Positions 1 through 6,301 of a DNA stretch of 8,199 bases are shown in pieces; the stretch's first letter is position 1; the number at the start of each line of letters is the position of its first letter. The position numbers were made by a program, and so were the translations under genes. The stretch covers positions 1 to 8,199 of the forward strand of contig CAZXLH010000063.1 of the NCBI GenBank assembly GCA_964641455.1, written 5' to 3'. The notes under the pieces were generated by a model, which was not told the DNA's origin, ran no database searches, and saw only the letters and a list, made by a program, of their open reading frames with translations. Source of the stretch: DTU015 sp964641455. Its GTDB lineage: Bacteria; Bacillota; Sulfobacillia; Fermentithermobacillales; Fermentithermobacillaceae.

Positions 1-229
1 GACCCATGGCTCCGGCTGCAGCATTGCCTATCGCAGCGGTAGCCAAGAAACCTAGGCCGAAACTAAAATGAGAAACCGGGTCCCCCTGGCACGCATTCAA
101 CTCCCCAAGTGTGCGAAATGCACCCATAGCCTGGAGTTCGGGTGCATAGAACATTCGTGCCGCCCCTGCGGCTATAGCTGCACCACCTATCAAACCGATT
201 ATTAATGACTTAATAAGAACCGGTATCAT
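1..229 (-). CDS. DUF4311-like small membrane protein, N-terminal 76 codons (runs off left edge)
   Basis: Reading the minus strand from an ATG at 229 gives 76 uninterrupted codons to the window edge. An AGGAGG ribosome binding site at 242-237 lies 7 bases upstream, which fixes the start. The protein opens with a hydrophobic, Gly/Ala-rich segment (about residues 3-24), then the short motifs GAARMFYAP (22-30) and MGAFRTLGELNAC (35-47), then HFSFGLGF (54-61) leading into a second hydrophobic segment. From memory this matches the start of the DUF4311 family (EF_0832 type), a membrane protein of unknown function found with SFCGS, DUF4310 and DUF4312 proteins. It follows the amidohydrolase by 38 bases and is probably co-transcribed with it. 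A DUF4310 gene would be expected next, outside the window. The DUF4311 rather than DUF4310 assignment is less certain than membership of this set. Confidence 0.75.
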   Translation of the reverse strand, partial: MIPVLIKSLIIGLIGGAAIAAGAARMFYAPELQAMGAFRTLGELNACQGDPVSHFSFGLGFLATAAIGNAAAGAMG

Positions 230-267
230 TTGATTACCTCCTATCGGACAACTTAGATGGATAGATG

Positions 268-1380
268 CTAGGCTGACCAGACTATTTCCCCTGCTATGAT
301 TGTGTTAACAGCCTCCAAAGCCTCCTTTCCCGAAAAGCTGTTTCCGTCGGAATCTCGATACGTGAAGTTGCCTTTGACAAGTTTGAGAACAGTCAAATCT
401 GCTCTTTTGCCTATCTGAATACCACCCCGGTCTGTTAGCCCAAGAATCGAAGCCGGAGCACTGGTTGTAGCTCCAATAACTTGCTCCAAAGAGCAACCTA
501 ATGCAAGAAACTTATTCATTGTGGTCAGAAGGTCAAATACAGGCCCCTTTCTATTCCTGATATGTAGATCAGTACTAATCACATGAAACGGGAAGTCCGT
601 TTCTACGGCTTTAAGATATGTCTGGTAGTTAAAACTTGCACTCCCGTGGCCTATGTCGAACCTGACCCCTCGTTCCAGAGCAGCTAACGCTTTCGGTATG
701 GGCTTTCCATTTAAATCGAACAGCCCACCTGGTTTTCCGTGAAAACAATGTGTGACCACGTCGCCCTCGCTAAGCAAGTCAAGCACATCCTCTACAACGG
801 GAGGCGCATTTCCGATATGAGCCATAAGTGGTAAACCCGCAAGGGAAGCTACTTTCTTGGCTAACTTCACGGCTTCCAGGCCTAGTATGCCAAGATGGGT
901 AACGCTTGCCATAACCTTAATTCCCCGGAAAACAGATGAATGCCGCTCCAATTGGCCCAGAGCAGCTGCAAAGCTTACATTGCTAGGATCAACTAATCCC
1001 AACGGGTACAAAGTATCAAGAGCGATATTCATGAAACAAAGCAGATTGGTTTTTGACTTTGGCGCCACGTAATCGCAAAATGCATCGCCAAGTAATGCTC
1101 CTACGCTACCCGCATCAACTACGGTAGTAACACCTGTCGGGAAACCGATTTCATCGGGTTTCAGGGAATTTGGGTTAAGCTTATAAGCAGCGTGAACATG
1201 CAAGTCAATTAAGCCAGGTGCAACAATAAACTCAGAGCAGTCAATCTCTCTTTTCGCACAGGTCGCAATATGTGACTCTATTGCGGTAATCGTTCCTGCT
1301 GCAATTCCTATGTCATACCTCGATTTTTCGTGGCTATCAACATTTATCCAGGCATTCCGGAGAATCAGATCAAACAACAT
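268..1380 (-). CDS. Amidohydrolase/deacetylase-family metallohydrolase (EF_0837 type, COG3964-like)
   Basis: A 370-residue amidohydrolase-superfamily enzyme, full length for the family. Metal ligands are all visible: HVH at 61-63 after the first strand, a likely carboxylated lysine K155 (in RGIKVMAS), H188 (LMAHIGNAPP), H211 (VVTHCFHG) and the catalytic aspartate D271 (ISTDLHIRNR). The sequence closely resembles, from memory, E. faecalis EF_0837, which was misnamed dihydroorotase or adenine deaminase; the related COG3964 enzyme Atu3266 is an esterase or deacetylase. The true substrate here is unknown; removing an N- or O-acyl group from an amino-sugar acid would suit the neighbouring DgaE/DgaF pathway (inference). 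The start at 1380 aligns with the EF_0837 N terminus and lies 10 bases after AAAGGTGG (1398-1391). ATGs at 1386 and 1413 are in frame; the 1386 one is only 4 bases from that site. First gene of a leftward transcript with the DUF4311-like gene. Confidence 0.88.
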   Translation of the reverse strand: MLFDLILRNAWINVDSHEKSRYDIGIAAGTITAIESHIATCAKREIDCSEFIVAPGLIDLHVHAAYKLNPNSLKPDEIGFPTGVTTVVDAGSVGALLGDAFCDYVAPKSKTNLLCFMNIALDTLYPLGLVDPSNVSFAAALGQLERHSSVFRGIKVMASVTHLGILGLEAVKLAKKVASLAGLPLMAHIGNAPPVVEDVLDLLSEGDVVTHCFHGKPGGLFDLNGKPIPKALAALERGVRFDIGHGSASFNYQTYLKAVETDFPFHVISTDLHIRNRKGPVFDLLTTMNKFLALGCSLEQVIGATTSAPASILGLTDRGGIQIGKRADLTVLKLVKGNFTYRDSDGNSFSGKEALEAVNTIIAGEIVWSA

Positions 1381-1681
1381 GTCCATCCACCCACCTTTTG
1401 ATAATATTCTCATTAGTGAATATTACTTCTATGATTGCCACCCAAACACCTGTTAGGTAAATAGTCCAAATCCCGTTGTTGAATTCAGGCAAGAAGTGAC
1501 GGATCGTAGGCGTTATGAATGTTAGACACTGCAAAACACTCCCTTCTCCGCTATTTGAATTGGTCCGATTTTGCCACATTCATCGGGAAGCATTACATGT
1601 CAATTTGTTAAAAGGATGTGCTTTCAGGTACGTCGAAGATGATTATAGAACCAGTAACATTCTATTGTTTGATACGGAGAT
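1381..1681. promoter_or_regulatory. Divergent control region between amidohydrolase and PRD activator
   Basis: About 300 bases separate the two divergent genes and must hold both promoters. No convincing pair of -35 and -10 boxes was found on either strand. A perfect TTGACA on the minus strand (1603-1598) has no acceptable -10 at 16-18 bases, and the AT-rich stretch around TATAGA (1644-1649) on the plus strand lacks a -35. An 8-bp inverted repeat near the amidohydrolase start is listed separately. Weak core promoters are usual where a PRD activator is needed, but that is inference. The only open frame crossing it (minus strand, to 1579) has no homology I recognise. Confidence 0.5.
1402..1425 (-). 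promoter_or_regulatory. 8-bp inverted repeat in amidohydrolase leader (operator or 5' hairpin)
   Basis: TAATATTC (1402-1409) and GAATATTA (1418-1425) are perfect inverted copies separated by 8 bases. The repeat ends three bases before the AAAGGTGG ribosome binding site of the amidohydrolase (1398-1391). It could be an operator for a dimeric regulator or, if transcribed, a weak AU-rich hairpin next to the ribosome binding site. Its sequence is unrelated to the TACGAG/CTCGTA repeats upstream of the SFCGS gene, so the two divergent transcripts may answer to different regulators. Confidence 0.4.
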
Positions 1682-3715
1682 GTGAGCTCATTGATAGAAC
1701 TTACGCCTCGCTCGCGTGAGATCGCAAAACTCGTATTGGAGTCGTCTCACCCGGTCATAATCAAGAAACTTGCAGCTGCCTTGAATGTGTCGCAGCGAAC
1801 CATTAGATATGACCTCGATCTCTTGAAAGAGTGGTTTAAGGAACGTGGGCTTGTCCTGCACACAAAACCGCGGGTAGGCGTATGGGTAGAATGCTCTGTT
1901 GAAACAAGAAAGCGGCTTATCACCGAACTCAGCCGGTGGAGCCCTGCTTCATATGTATTGGATAAACACGATAGAGTCCATGTCATTTTGCTAACGCTCA
2001 TCCGCAACAAAGAATATGTACCCCTTTGGAAACTGGCTGGGCAGATTCGCGTCAGCAGAAGTACAGCAGCTGACGACATGCGCTATGCTATTGCTATAGC
2101 TGAATCCTGCAACTTGGAAATTGTGGGTAAACCAAGACTAGGGTATCGGATATTCGGAACTGAGCACAATCGCCGTGTACTGGCCTATCTATTACTCACC
2201 AACTTAGTCGATGAAAGTAAATGGCTTCAGTTATTGTCTCTTGCGCTGCGGTCAAGTACTTCAGAAAGCAATACGGTGGCGAGTCCAATTGCTGGTCCAG
2301 CGAACCATGATTGGTTCGGCCGGATAAACGTGGAACGAATGCTATGTATAGGCAAAATTATCTATTCCGAACTTGGTTCAACTCTCACCGATTCCAGGTT
2401 TGTTGGCCTGGTGGTACACCTCTCAATCGCACTGGAACGGATCATGTCCGGGGAACGCATTAATCTCCATCAGTCCAGACTGGTCGCACTGCAGAAAACT
2501 GAAACTTATGCAATTAGTAAGAAGATAGCAAATAATATCAGTAGGGCTTTGGAGGTCGACATTCCGGAAACCGAAATCGGGTATATTACTCTGCATTTAC
2601 TTGGCCGCAGAACCTCACAGCAGAAATACTCAATACCAGATGCGCTTGGCGATGAGAAACTGTTAGCCCGTATTCAAATGTTTGTCTCGACCATCCAAGA
2701 AGAACTTAAGGTCAATTTGGATAGGGATGAGAATCTTTGTGAAAGTCTGTTCCGTCAGTTACGTAACCGACGGCATGGCCTCTTTGACACAAATCCTTGG
2801 ACTCGGCAGTTGATGAAAGAGTATCCAGCTCTTTTCGCCACCATCGCTGATGCAGCCAAAGGATTTTTTGGGCCACTCGATGATGGCGAGATCGGTGAAC
2901 TGTGCATGCTGGTCCAAGCAAGCGTGGAACGTCGGAAGAAACCCAAGAAGTTATATCGCACTATTGTAGCCTGCAGTACAGGTACAGGGGCTGCTGAGCT
3001 GTTGCGCGCGCGATTGAACCGAGAGTTCCCGGATCTGAGAATAATTAAGACTACCGCTGCATTCAATGTCTTAATGGAAGTGGAGGCTTTAGGGGCGGAC
3101 CTCGTGATTAGCACCGTTGCGCTACCTAGGCTAGAAGTGCCTTCTGCCATTGTCTCTCCACTATTGGTACCGGCAGAAGCAGCGAGAATTCGTGCTCTAA
3201 TCTATACATTATCATCAGATGCTAGTACGGGTCACTCTGATAGTGCTAGCACTTGGGCGTTGGAACTGGCACGATTACTGGATGGCACTCAGACCACAGA
3301 TGAACGTGTGGAAATTATCAGAGATTTCTTCCGGAATCCCTCAGAATCGGAAGGTGAATCATCGGAAAATCCGGATTTTGTGGCACGTGAGGAAATGGTC
3401 CGATTTGCAGCGGATCTTGCAGGCACACTTGGCGTCAAAACCGACAAGACCACCCTAACCGGATTGGCTATCCACCTTTCCATAGCAACTCAACGCTGGA
3501 AATTGGGGCAATTCTCTGAAGAATCGCAGGACGAAATCAAACAATGGACTACCGAGTGTTCCGAGGCCGTGCAAATCATTCACCGAAAGTTAAGTGATTT
3601 GGCTTCAGTTCTTTGTATTGCGCAACCACCAATAGCAGAGTCAGTTGCCGTAATGCGCTATTTTGCGACTAAGCCATCATCGCTGAAAGTGTCTTGCCGG
3701 CATCCGGATAACTGA
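1682..3715 (+). CDS. PRD-containing transcription activator (MtlR/LicR-like: HTH-PRD-PRD-EIIB-PRD)
   Basis: A 677-residue cytoplasmic DNA-binding regulator of the PTS-controlled kind. It has two winged-helix segments (about 8-65 and 95-160), PRD1 (about 215-310) with both conserved histidines H246 (VVHLSIALER) and H305 (YITLHLLG), PRD2 (about 330-420), an EIIB-like domain (about 424-505) with its cysteine C431 (VACSTGTGAA), and a C-terminal region (about 525-665) that looks like a third PRD with H598 (AIHLSIATQR). PRD2 appears to have lost both histidines: Q359 and L410 stand where they should be. No EIIA domain is seen, unlike MtlR or LicR. In such proteins HPr or EII phosphorylation of PRDs sets activity; here it probably activates the genes from 4490 on. 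The GTG at 1682 is only 2 bases from GGAG (1676-1679); a TTG at 1691, 11 bases away, is a credible alternative start and fits family N termini. Confidence 0.87.
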   Translation: MSSLIELTPRSREIAKLVLESSHPVIIKKLAAALNVSQRTIRYDLDLLKEWFKERGLVLHTKPRVGVWVECSVETRKRLITELSRWSPASYVLDKHDRVHVILLTLIRNKEYVPLWKLAGQIRVSRSTAADDMRYAIAIAESCNLEIVGKPRLGYRIFGTEHNRRVLAYLLLTNLVDESKWLQLLSLALRSSTSESNTVASPIAGPANHDWFGRINVERMLCIGKIIYSELGSTLTDSRFVGLVVHLSIALERIMSGERINLHQSRLVALQKTETYAISKKIANNISRALEVDIPETEIGYITLHLLGRRTSQQKYSIPDALGDEKLLARIQMFVSTIQEELKVNLDRDENLCESLFRQLRNRRHGLFDTNPWTRQLMKEYPALFATIADAAKGFFGPLDDGEIGELCMLVQASVERRKKPKKLYRTIVACSTGTGAAELLRARLNREFPDLRIIKTTAAFNVLMEVEALGADLVISTVALPRLEVPSAIVSPLLVPAEAARIRALIYTLSSDASTGHSDSASTWALELARLLDGTQTTDERVEIIRDFFRNPSESEGESSENPDFVAREEMVRFAADLAGTLGVKTDKTTLTGLAIHLSIATQRWKLGQFSEESQDEIKQWTTECSEAVQIIHRKLSDLASVLCIAQPPIAESVAVMRYFATKPSSLKVSCRHPDN

Positions 3716-3717
3716 CT

Positions 3718-3732
3718 GCACGTCAATCGTGC
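3718..3732 (+). repeat. Short inverted repeat between the two PRD genes
   Basis: GCACG (3718-3722) and CGTGC (3728-3732) are perfect inverted copies around a 5-base loop, beginning 3 bases after the activator stop codon. There is no T-run after it, so it is not a standard terminator. It may tune expression of the following PRD gene or stabilise the 3' end of the message, or it may be chance. Confidence 0.25.
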
Positions 3733-3759
3733 TGGAAATGGAGGGCGATTTAGCTGTTT

Positions 3760-4131
3760 GTGATCACTAAAGAAACTGTTGAGCAAATCATTGCCGATTT
3801 GGATAAAGGTAGGAGCAGCCTGCAATATGCTTCTTTGATACATAACTCATACAAAGTAGGGGAACAGAACGGGTGGGTAATGGACGAGCAGGCGATAATC
3901 GGATTAACAGCACACATGTTGGCCTTGATTGATAGGCTTGAACGCAAAACTCCGCTCAGCGAACCTATTGACAGAGAAGTGGCAACTCAAATAGATGAAA
4001 GTGCAATGCGACTGGCCAAGAAGGTGCTAATGCCTATTTTTCAACAGTACGGAGCATCGGCTGATACATCAGAAATAGTCTTGGTCGCCTTGCACTTTGC
4101 AGCTGCTAAAGAACGTCTGGACGTGTCCTAG
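3760..4131 (+). CDS. Standalone PRD domain protein (EF_0829 type)
   Basis: A 123-residue protein consisting of little more than one PTS regulation domain. Both phosphorylatable histidines are present: H52 (LTAHMLALIDRLE) and H112 (VALHFAAAKERL). There is no DNA-binding or membrane segment. From memory this corresponds to the small PRD protein (EF_0829, TIGR03582) that accompanies SFCGS/DUF4310-4312 clusters; its job is not known, but a free PRD could sense HPr phosphorylation or modulate the large regulator encoded 44 bases upstream, whose second PRD has lost its histidines (inference). Start choice is open: the GTG at 3760 is 14 bases after GGAGGG (3740-3745), too far, whereas an in-frame CTG at 3754 is 8 bases after it and would add two residues. 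A stop at 3751 excludes anything longer. Confidence 0.82.
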   Translation: MITKETVEQIIADLDKGRSSLQYASLIHNSYKVGEQNGWVMDEQAIIGLTAHMLALIDRLERKTPLSEPIDREVATQIDESAMRLAKKVLMPIFQQYGASADTSEIVLVALHFAAAKERLDVS

Positions 4132-4340
4132 GGACCCGGTAACAAATCGTGAAAGACGTACTACGAACAGTCAAGGTTACATTTGGTCTTTGACAATCGC
4201 ATATTTACAGAAGCATCGAGGCCGACATAAGCCACAAGCGCTTTGCGTTAAGAAGGCGATGAATGTCACCGATTTCTCCGATAATAGAATCGGCATTGGT
4301 ATCCCTACTTTCATAGCGGTGGCAGGGTTCCCACACCCCA

Positions 4341-4370
4341 TACGAGTCTCAACCTTGTGCGTAACTCGTA
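4341..4370 (+). promoter_or_regulatory. Inverted repeat 1, TACGAGT/ACTCGTA (16-base spacer)
   Basis: TACGAGT (4341-4347) and ACTCGTA (4364-4370) are perfect inverted copies. The left arm, extended to CATACGAG (4339-4346), is an exact direct repeat of the left arm of repeat 2 at 4405-4412. The spacing suits an operator for a dimeric activator; an RNA hairpin with a 16-base loop is also possible. Confidence 0.5.
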
Positions 4371-4404
4371 GCATACGGCAAGCCACATCCACACACAACG
4401 TGCT

Positions 4405-4424
4405 CATACGAGACATCTCGTATG
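4405..4424 (+). promoter_or_regulatory. Inverted repeat 2, CATACGAG/CTCGTATG (4-base loop)
   Basis: CATACGAG (4405-4412) and CTCGTATG (4417-4424) form a perfect 8-bp stem around ACAT, 66 bases before the SFCGS start codon. In RNA this would be a stable hairpin; in DNA it would be a compact palindromic site. The right arm can pair equally well with CATACGAG at 4339-4346, so two exclusive foldings exist. No T-run follows directly, so it is not a typical terminator. Confidence 0.55.
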
Positions 4425-4489
4425 GAGGGGCTTCATTTCTTGATTGATGTGTAAGAAAGGCAACTATATTGTACAAGGAGAGGTTAATT

Positions 4490-4861
4490 ATGAAGGAGGA
4501 AGAAATCAAAGTCGTCATCGGTCATCGATTAGGTAGGGGACAGCGAGTTGCAAAAGGGATCGAAGATGCGGGAGGCATCGCAATTCTGATTCCAGGTATG
4601 GCAGCAGACATGAAGCTTGCTGATGTCATGCATCAAGAACAAGCCCACCTTGGAATAAGTTTCTGCGGAAGCGGGGGCGCAGGTGCAATAAACGCTGCCA
4701 ACAAGTATGGGTATAAGCAGAAGAGCAGTCTCCGGTCAATCGACGCAGGAATCACTGCGCTGCGACAAGGGGCACAAGTACTTGGCTTTGGGTTTCTGGA
4801 TACTGAAGAACTTGGTTTCCGAATTGTTAATGAGTATCGGAAACTGAACGAGGGGAAATAG
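4490..4861 (+). CDS. Glycine-rich SFCGS family protein (EF_0830 type)
   Basis: A 123-residue soluble protein named for its SFCGSGGAGA motif, here at residues 57-66. The fold appears alpha/beta: a strand-turn start with GHRLGRGQR (11-19), then LIPGMAAD (33-40), the glycine-rich loop with C59, and a C-terminal part GAQVLGFGFLD (94-104). No signal peptide or membrane segment. The ATG at 4490 is preceded by AAGGAG (4475-4480) at 9 bases. Function is unknown for the family. It stands first in the plus-strand catabolic operon, three bases ahead of the DUF4312 gene, so the two products probably work together, presumably with the DUF4310/DUF4311 membrane proteins. The Gly-rich loop with a conserved cysteine loosely recalls the phosphocysteine loop of PTS EIIB proteins; that is a guess, not homology. 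Confidence 0.85.
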   Translation: MKEEEIKVVIGHRLGRGQRVAKGIEDAGGIAILIPGMAADMKLADVMHQEQAHLGISFCGSGGAGAINAANKYGYKQKSSLRSIDAGITALRQGAQVLGFGFLDTEELGFRIVNEYRKLNEGK

Positions 4862-4864
4862 TTC

Positions 4865-5167
4865 ATGTCTGATAACCTTCTTATCACCACGGTCAAGGAC
4901 ATAACCGTAACCTCAAAAGGTGCGACGCCAGAAGATGCGATAAACGAGGCATTCGTCAAACTGAGAAAAGCGGTCTATGCCCAGGTGCCTGGTCCAATTG
5001 CACATATGGAGCCAATTGCTCTATCCGTTGATGATTATTTTATGCACCGGAAGACTGAACGCTTTCTGGGACTACTATGGCCGAGGGAAAAACACCAGAT
5101 AGATTTGAAGATAACAATCAAAGTGTCAATTCGATATATTCAAATCGACAATTTGATAGAAAGAGAG
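4865..5167 (+). CDS. DUF4312 family protein, 3' end cut by assembly gap
   Basis: One hundred and one codons are readable before the run of Ns. The start at 4865 follows AGGGGA (4851-4856) by 8 bases and the SFCGS stop by three bases, indicating translational coupling. The sequence has an N-terminal strand-helix unit (about 5-40), then MEPIALSVDD (48-57), and a C-terminal part with RFLGLLWPRE (66-75) followed by an alternating hydrophobic strand (80-95). From memory, DUF4312 proteins (EF_0831 type) are about 100 residues, so only a few residues and the stop should be hidden in the gap. No membrane segment or catalytic motif is evident; role unknown. An open frame that seems to join this gene to the next one exists only because the 10 Ns happen to keep the phase. 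Confidence 0.82.
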
Positions 5168-5177
5168 NNNNNNNNNN
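5168..5177. other. Assembly gap (10 Ns)
   Basis: Ten undetermined bases, a typical placeholder for a join of unknown length. What must lie within it are the DUF4312 stop codon, a ribosome binding site and the DgaE start codon, so the true gap is very likely longer than 10 bases. In related clusters as I remember them, DUF4311, DUF4310 and amidohydrolase genes stand at this point, so extra genes could be hidden here. Confidence 0.9.
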
Positions 5178-6301
5178 TAGTTTTTACACGACTCGGTGTG
5201 GAACCAGTGATTAATGCTAGCGGCAAGATGACTGCCATTGGTGCTTCAGCGGTCTCAGAAGAGGTGGCGGATGTAATCGCAAGAGCATCAAGTGTATATG
5301 TCAGTATTGAAGACTTGATGATTCGGGCCGGAGAGTATATTGCTACGTTAATAGATGCAGAGGCTGCTTGTCCGACGACAGGTGCTGCAGCAGGAATTGC
5401 CATAGGTGTCGCAGCCTGCATAACCAAAGGAGATCCTTACCTGGTGGAGCGAATGCCTGATAGCAGCAACCTGCCCAATCAAGTGATTACCCCAAAGGGC
5501 CATAGTGTGGACTTCGGAAGTCCTATCTCACAGATGGTGAGACTGGGGGGCGGACGTCTGATTGAAGCCGGCCATGTTAACAATGTTCGACCCTGGCATG
5601 TTCAGGGTGCAATCAACTCAGATACCTGTGCCCTTCTCTATGTAAAGTCGCACCATACAGTGCAAAAAGGGATGATTTCCTTACGTGAGATGATTTCCAT
5701 TTCCACAGAAAATGAAATACCGCTAATAGTTGACGCTGCCGCTGAAGAGGATCTAAAAAGATACCACAGAATGGGCGCGGACCTGGTAGTATACAGTGGT
5801 GGAAAAGCAATCGGAGGGCCAACCTCGGGTTTCATATGTGGCCGAAAAGATCTCATACTCGCAGCTCGTGCTCAGTACAAAGGAATCGCACGGCCTATGA
5901 AAATTGGGAAAGAAGGTATTGCTGGGCTAGTGGCCGCAGTCGAACACTACCTGTCTTTGCCTCATGATGCAATCGCTACACAAAACAAAGCCAAGATGGA
6001 GTGGCTCTGCAAAGCACTAAAAGGGATCCCCCACGTAGCTGCCCAGGTGGTTCAAGATGAGGCCGGAAGAGAGATTTACAGATGCCAGTTATCACTGGAC
6101 GAGCAAGCATTGGATATGACTGCTGACCAAGTTATTCATCAGCTTAAGAAGGGCAGCCCTGCCATTTACACTAGAAACCACAAGGCTAATCTCGGAATCA
6201 TCTCCATTGACCCGCGGCCTTTATTGCCCGGGCAAGAGCATGTAATTGCAGAGCGGCTAGTCGAAATACTGTCTAAGCGCGAGGTGCCCAACCATGGATA
6301 A
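5178..6301 (+). CDS. dgaE: DgaE-type PLP-dependent ammonia-lyase (D-glucosaminate-6-phosphate), 5' end in gap
   Basis: Readable for 373 codons from 5180; the start and a few residues are lost in the Ns, since VINASG (residues 10-15 of the readable part) normally lies close to the N terminus. This is a SelA-like fold-type I PLP enzyme. The lysine for the PLP Schiff base is K209 in YSGGKAIGGP, and the cofactor-nitrogen aspartate is D185 in LIVDAAAEED, 24 residues earlier. In Salmonella DgaE removes ammonia from 2-amino-2-deoxy-D-gluconate 6-phosphate to give 2-keto-3-deoxygluconate 6-phosphate (KDGP). It acts in the cytoplasm and its stop codon overlaps the aldolase gene by 8 bases, matching the next pathway step. 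The substrate stereochemistry in this cluster type has not been shown, so the symbol is by similarity. No frameshift is seen. Confidence 0.85.

Larger units (their letters stand above)
4132..4489 (+). promoter_or_regulatory. 358-base control region upstream of the SFCGS gene
   Basis: This stretch holds no recognisable gene; frames crossing it on both strands lack known motifs and ribosome binding sites. It contains a TTGACA (4190-4195) without a good -10, a palindrome AAGCGCTT (4236-4243) that only weakly resembles a cre core, and a cluster of TACGAG/CTCGTA repeats in 4339-4424 (listed separately). A TATATT at 4465-4470 could be a -10 box, but upstream TTGAT-type boxes are at 15 or 19 bases and it lies just before the ribosome binding site. 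The length and repeats suggest the main regulated promoter of the catabolic genes, probably the target of the upstream PRD activator (inference). Confidence 0.55.

Noticed and set aside
1370..1579. Minus-strand 69-codon frame upstream of the amidohydrolase with a hydrophobic middle
   Set aside because: It overlaps the amidohydrolase start in another frame, no clear ribosome binding site and no homology recognised; kept only as part of the divergent control region.
1575..1603. Minus-strand TTGACA (1603-1598) as the amidohydrolase promoter
   Set aside because: The -10 position at 17 bases reads AATGTG, and it is about 200 bases from the start codon.
4190..4218. TTGACA at 4190-4195 as a promoter
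   Set aside because: No acceptable -10 hexamer at 16-18 bases; 4213-4218 reads GCATCG.
4236..4243. AAGCGCTT palindrome as a CcpA cre site
   Set aside because: Only the core matches; the flanking T-G and C-A positions of the cre consensus are absent on both strands.
4097..4447. Plus-strand open frame of 116 codons across the region upstream of the SFCGS gene
   Set aside because: It overlaps the end of the PRD gene, has no recognisable motif or good ribosome binding site, and covers the repeat array; more likely chance in a control region.
4440..4454. Four-codon leader peptide (TTG to TAA) 9 bases after GGAGGGG
   Set aside because: Too short to distinguish from chance and no attenuator-type terminator follows.
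4177..4518. Minus-strand open frame of 113 codons over the same control region
   Set aside because: Overlaps the SFCGS start, no family resemblance, cysteine-rich random-looking composition.
4865..6301. A single 478-residue DUF4312-DgaE fusion protein
   Set aside because: The frame is continuous only because the 10 placeholder Ns happen to keep phase. The two halves are each a complete-looking separate family, and real gap length is unknown.
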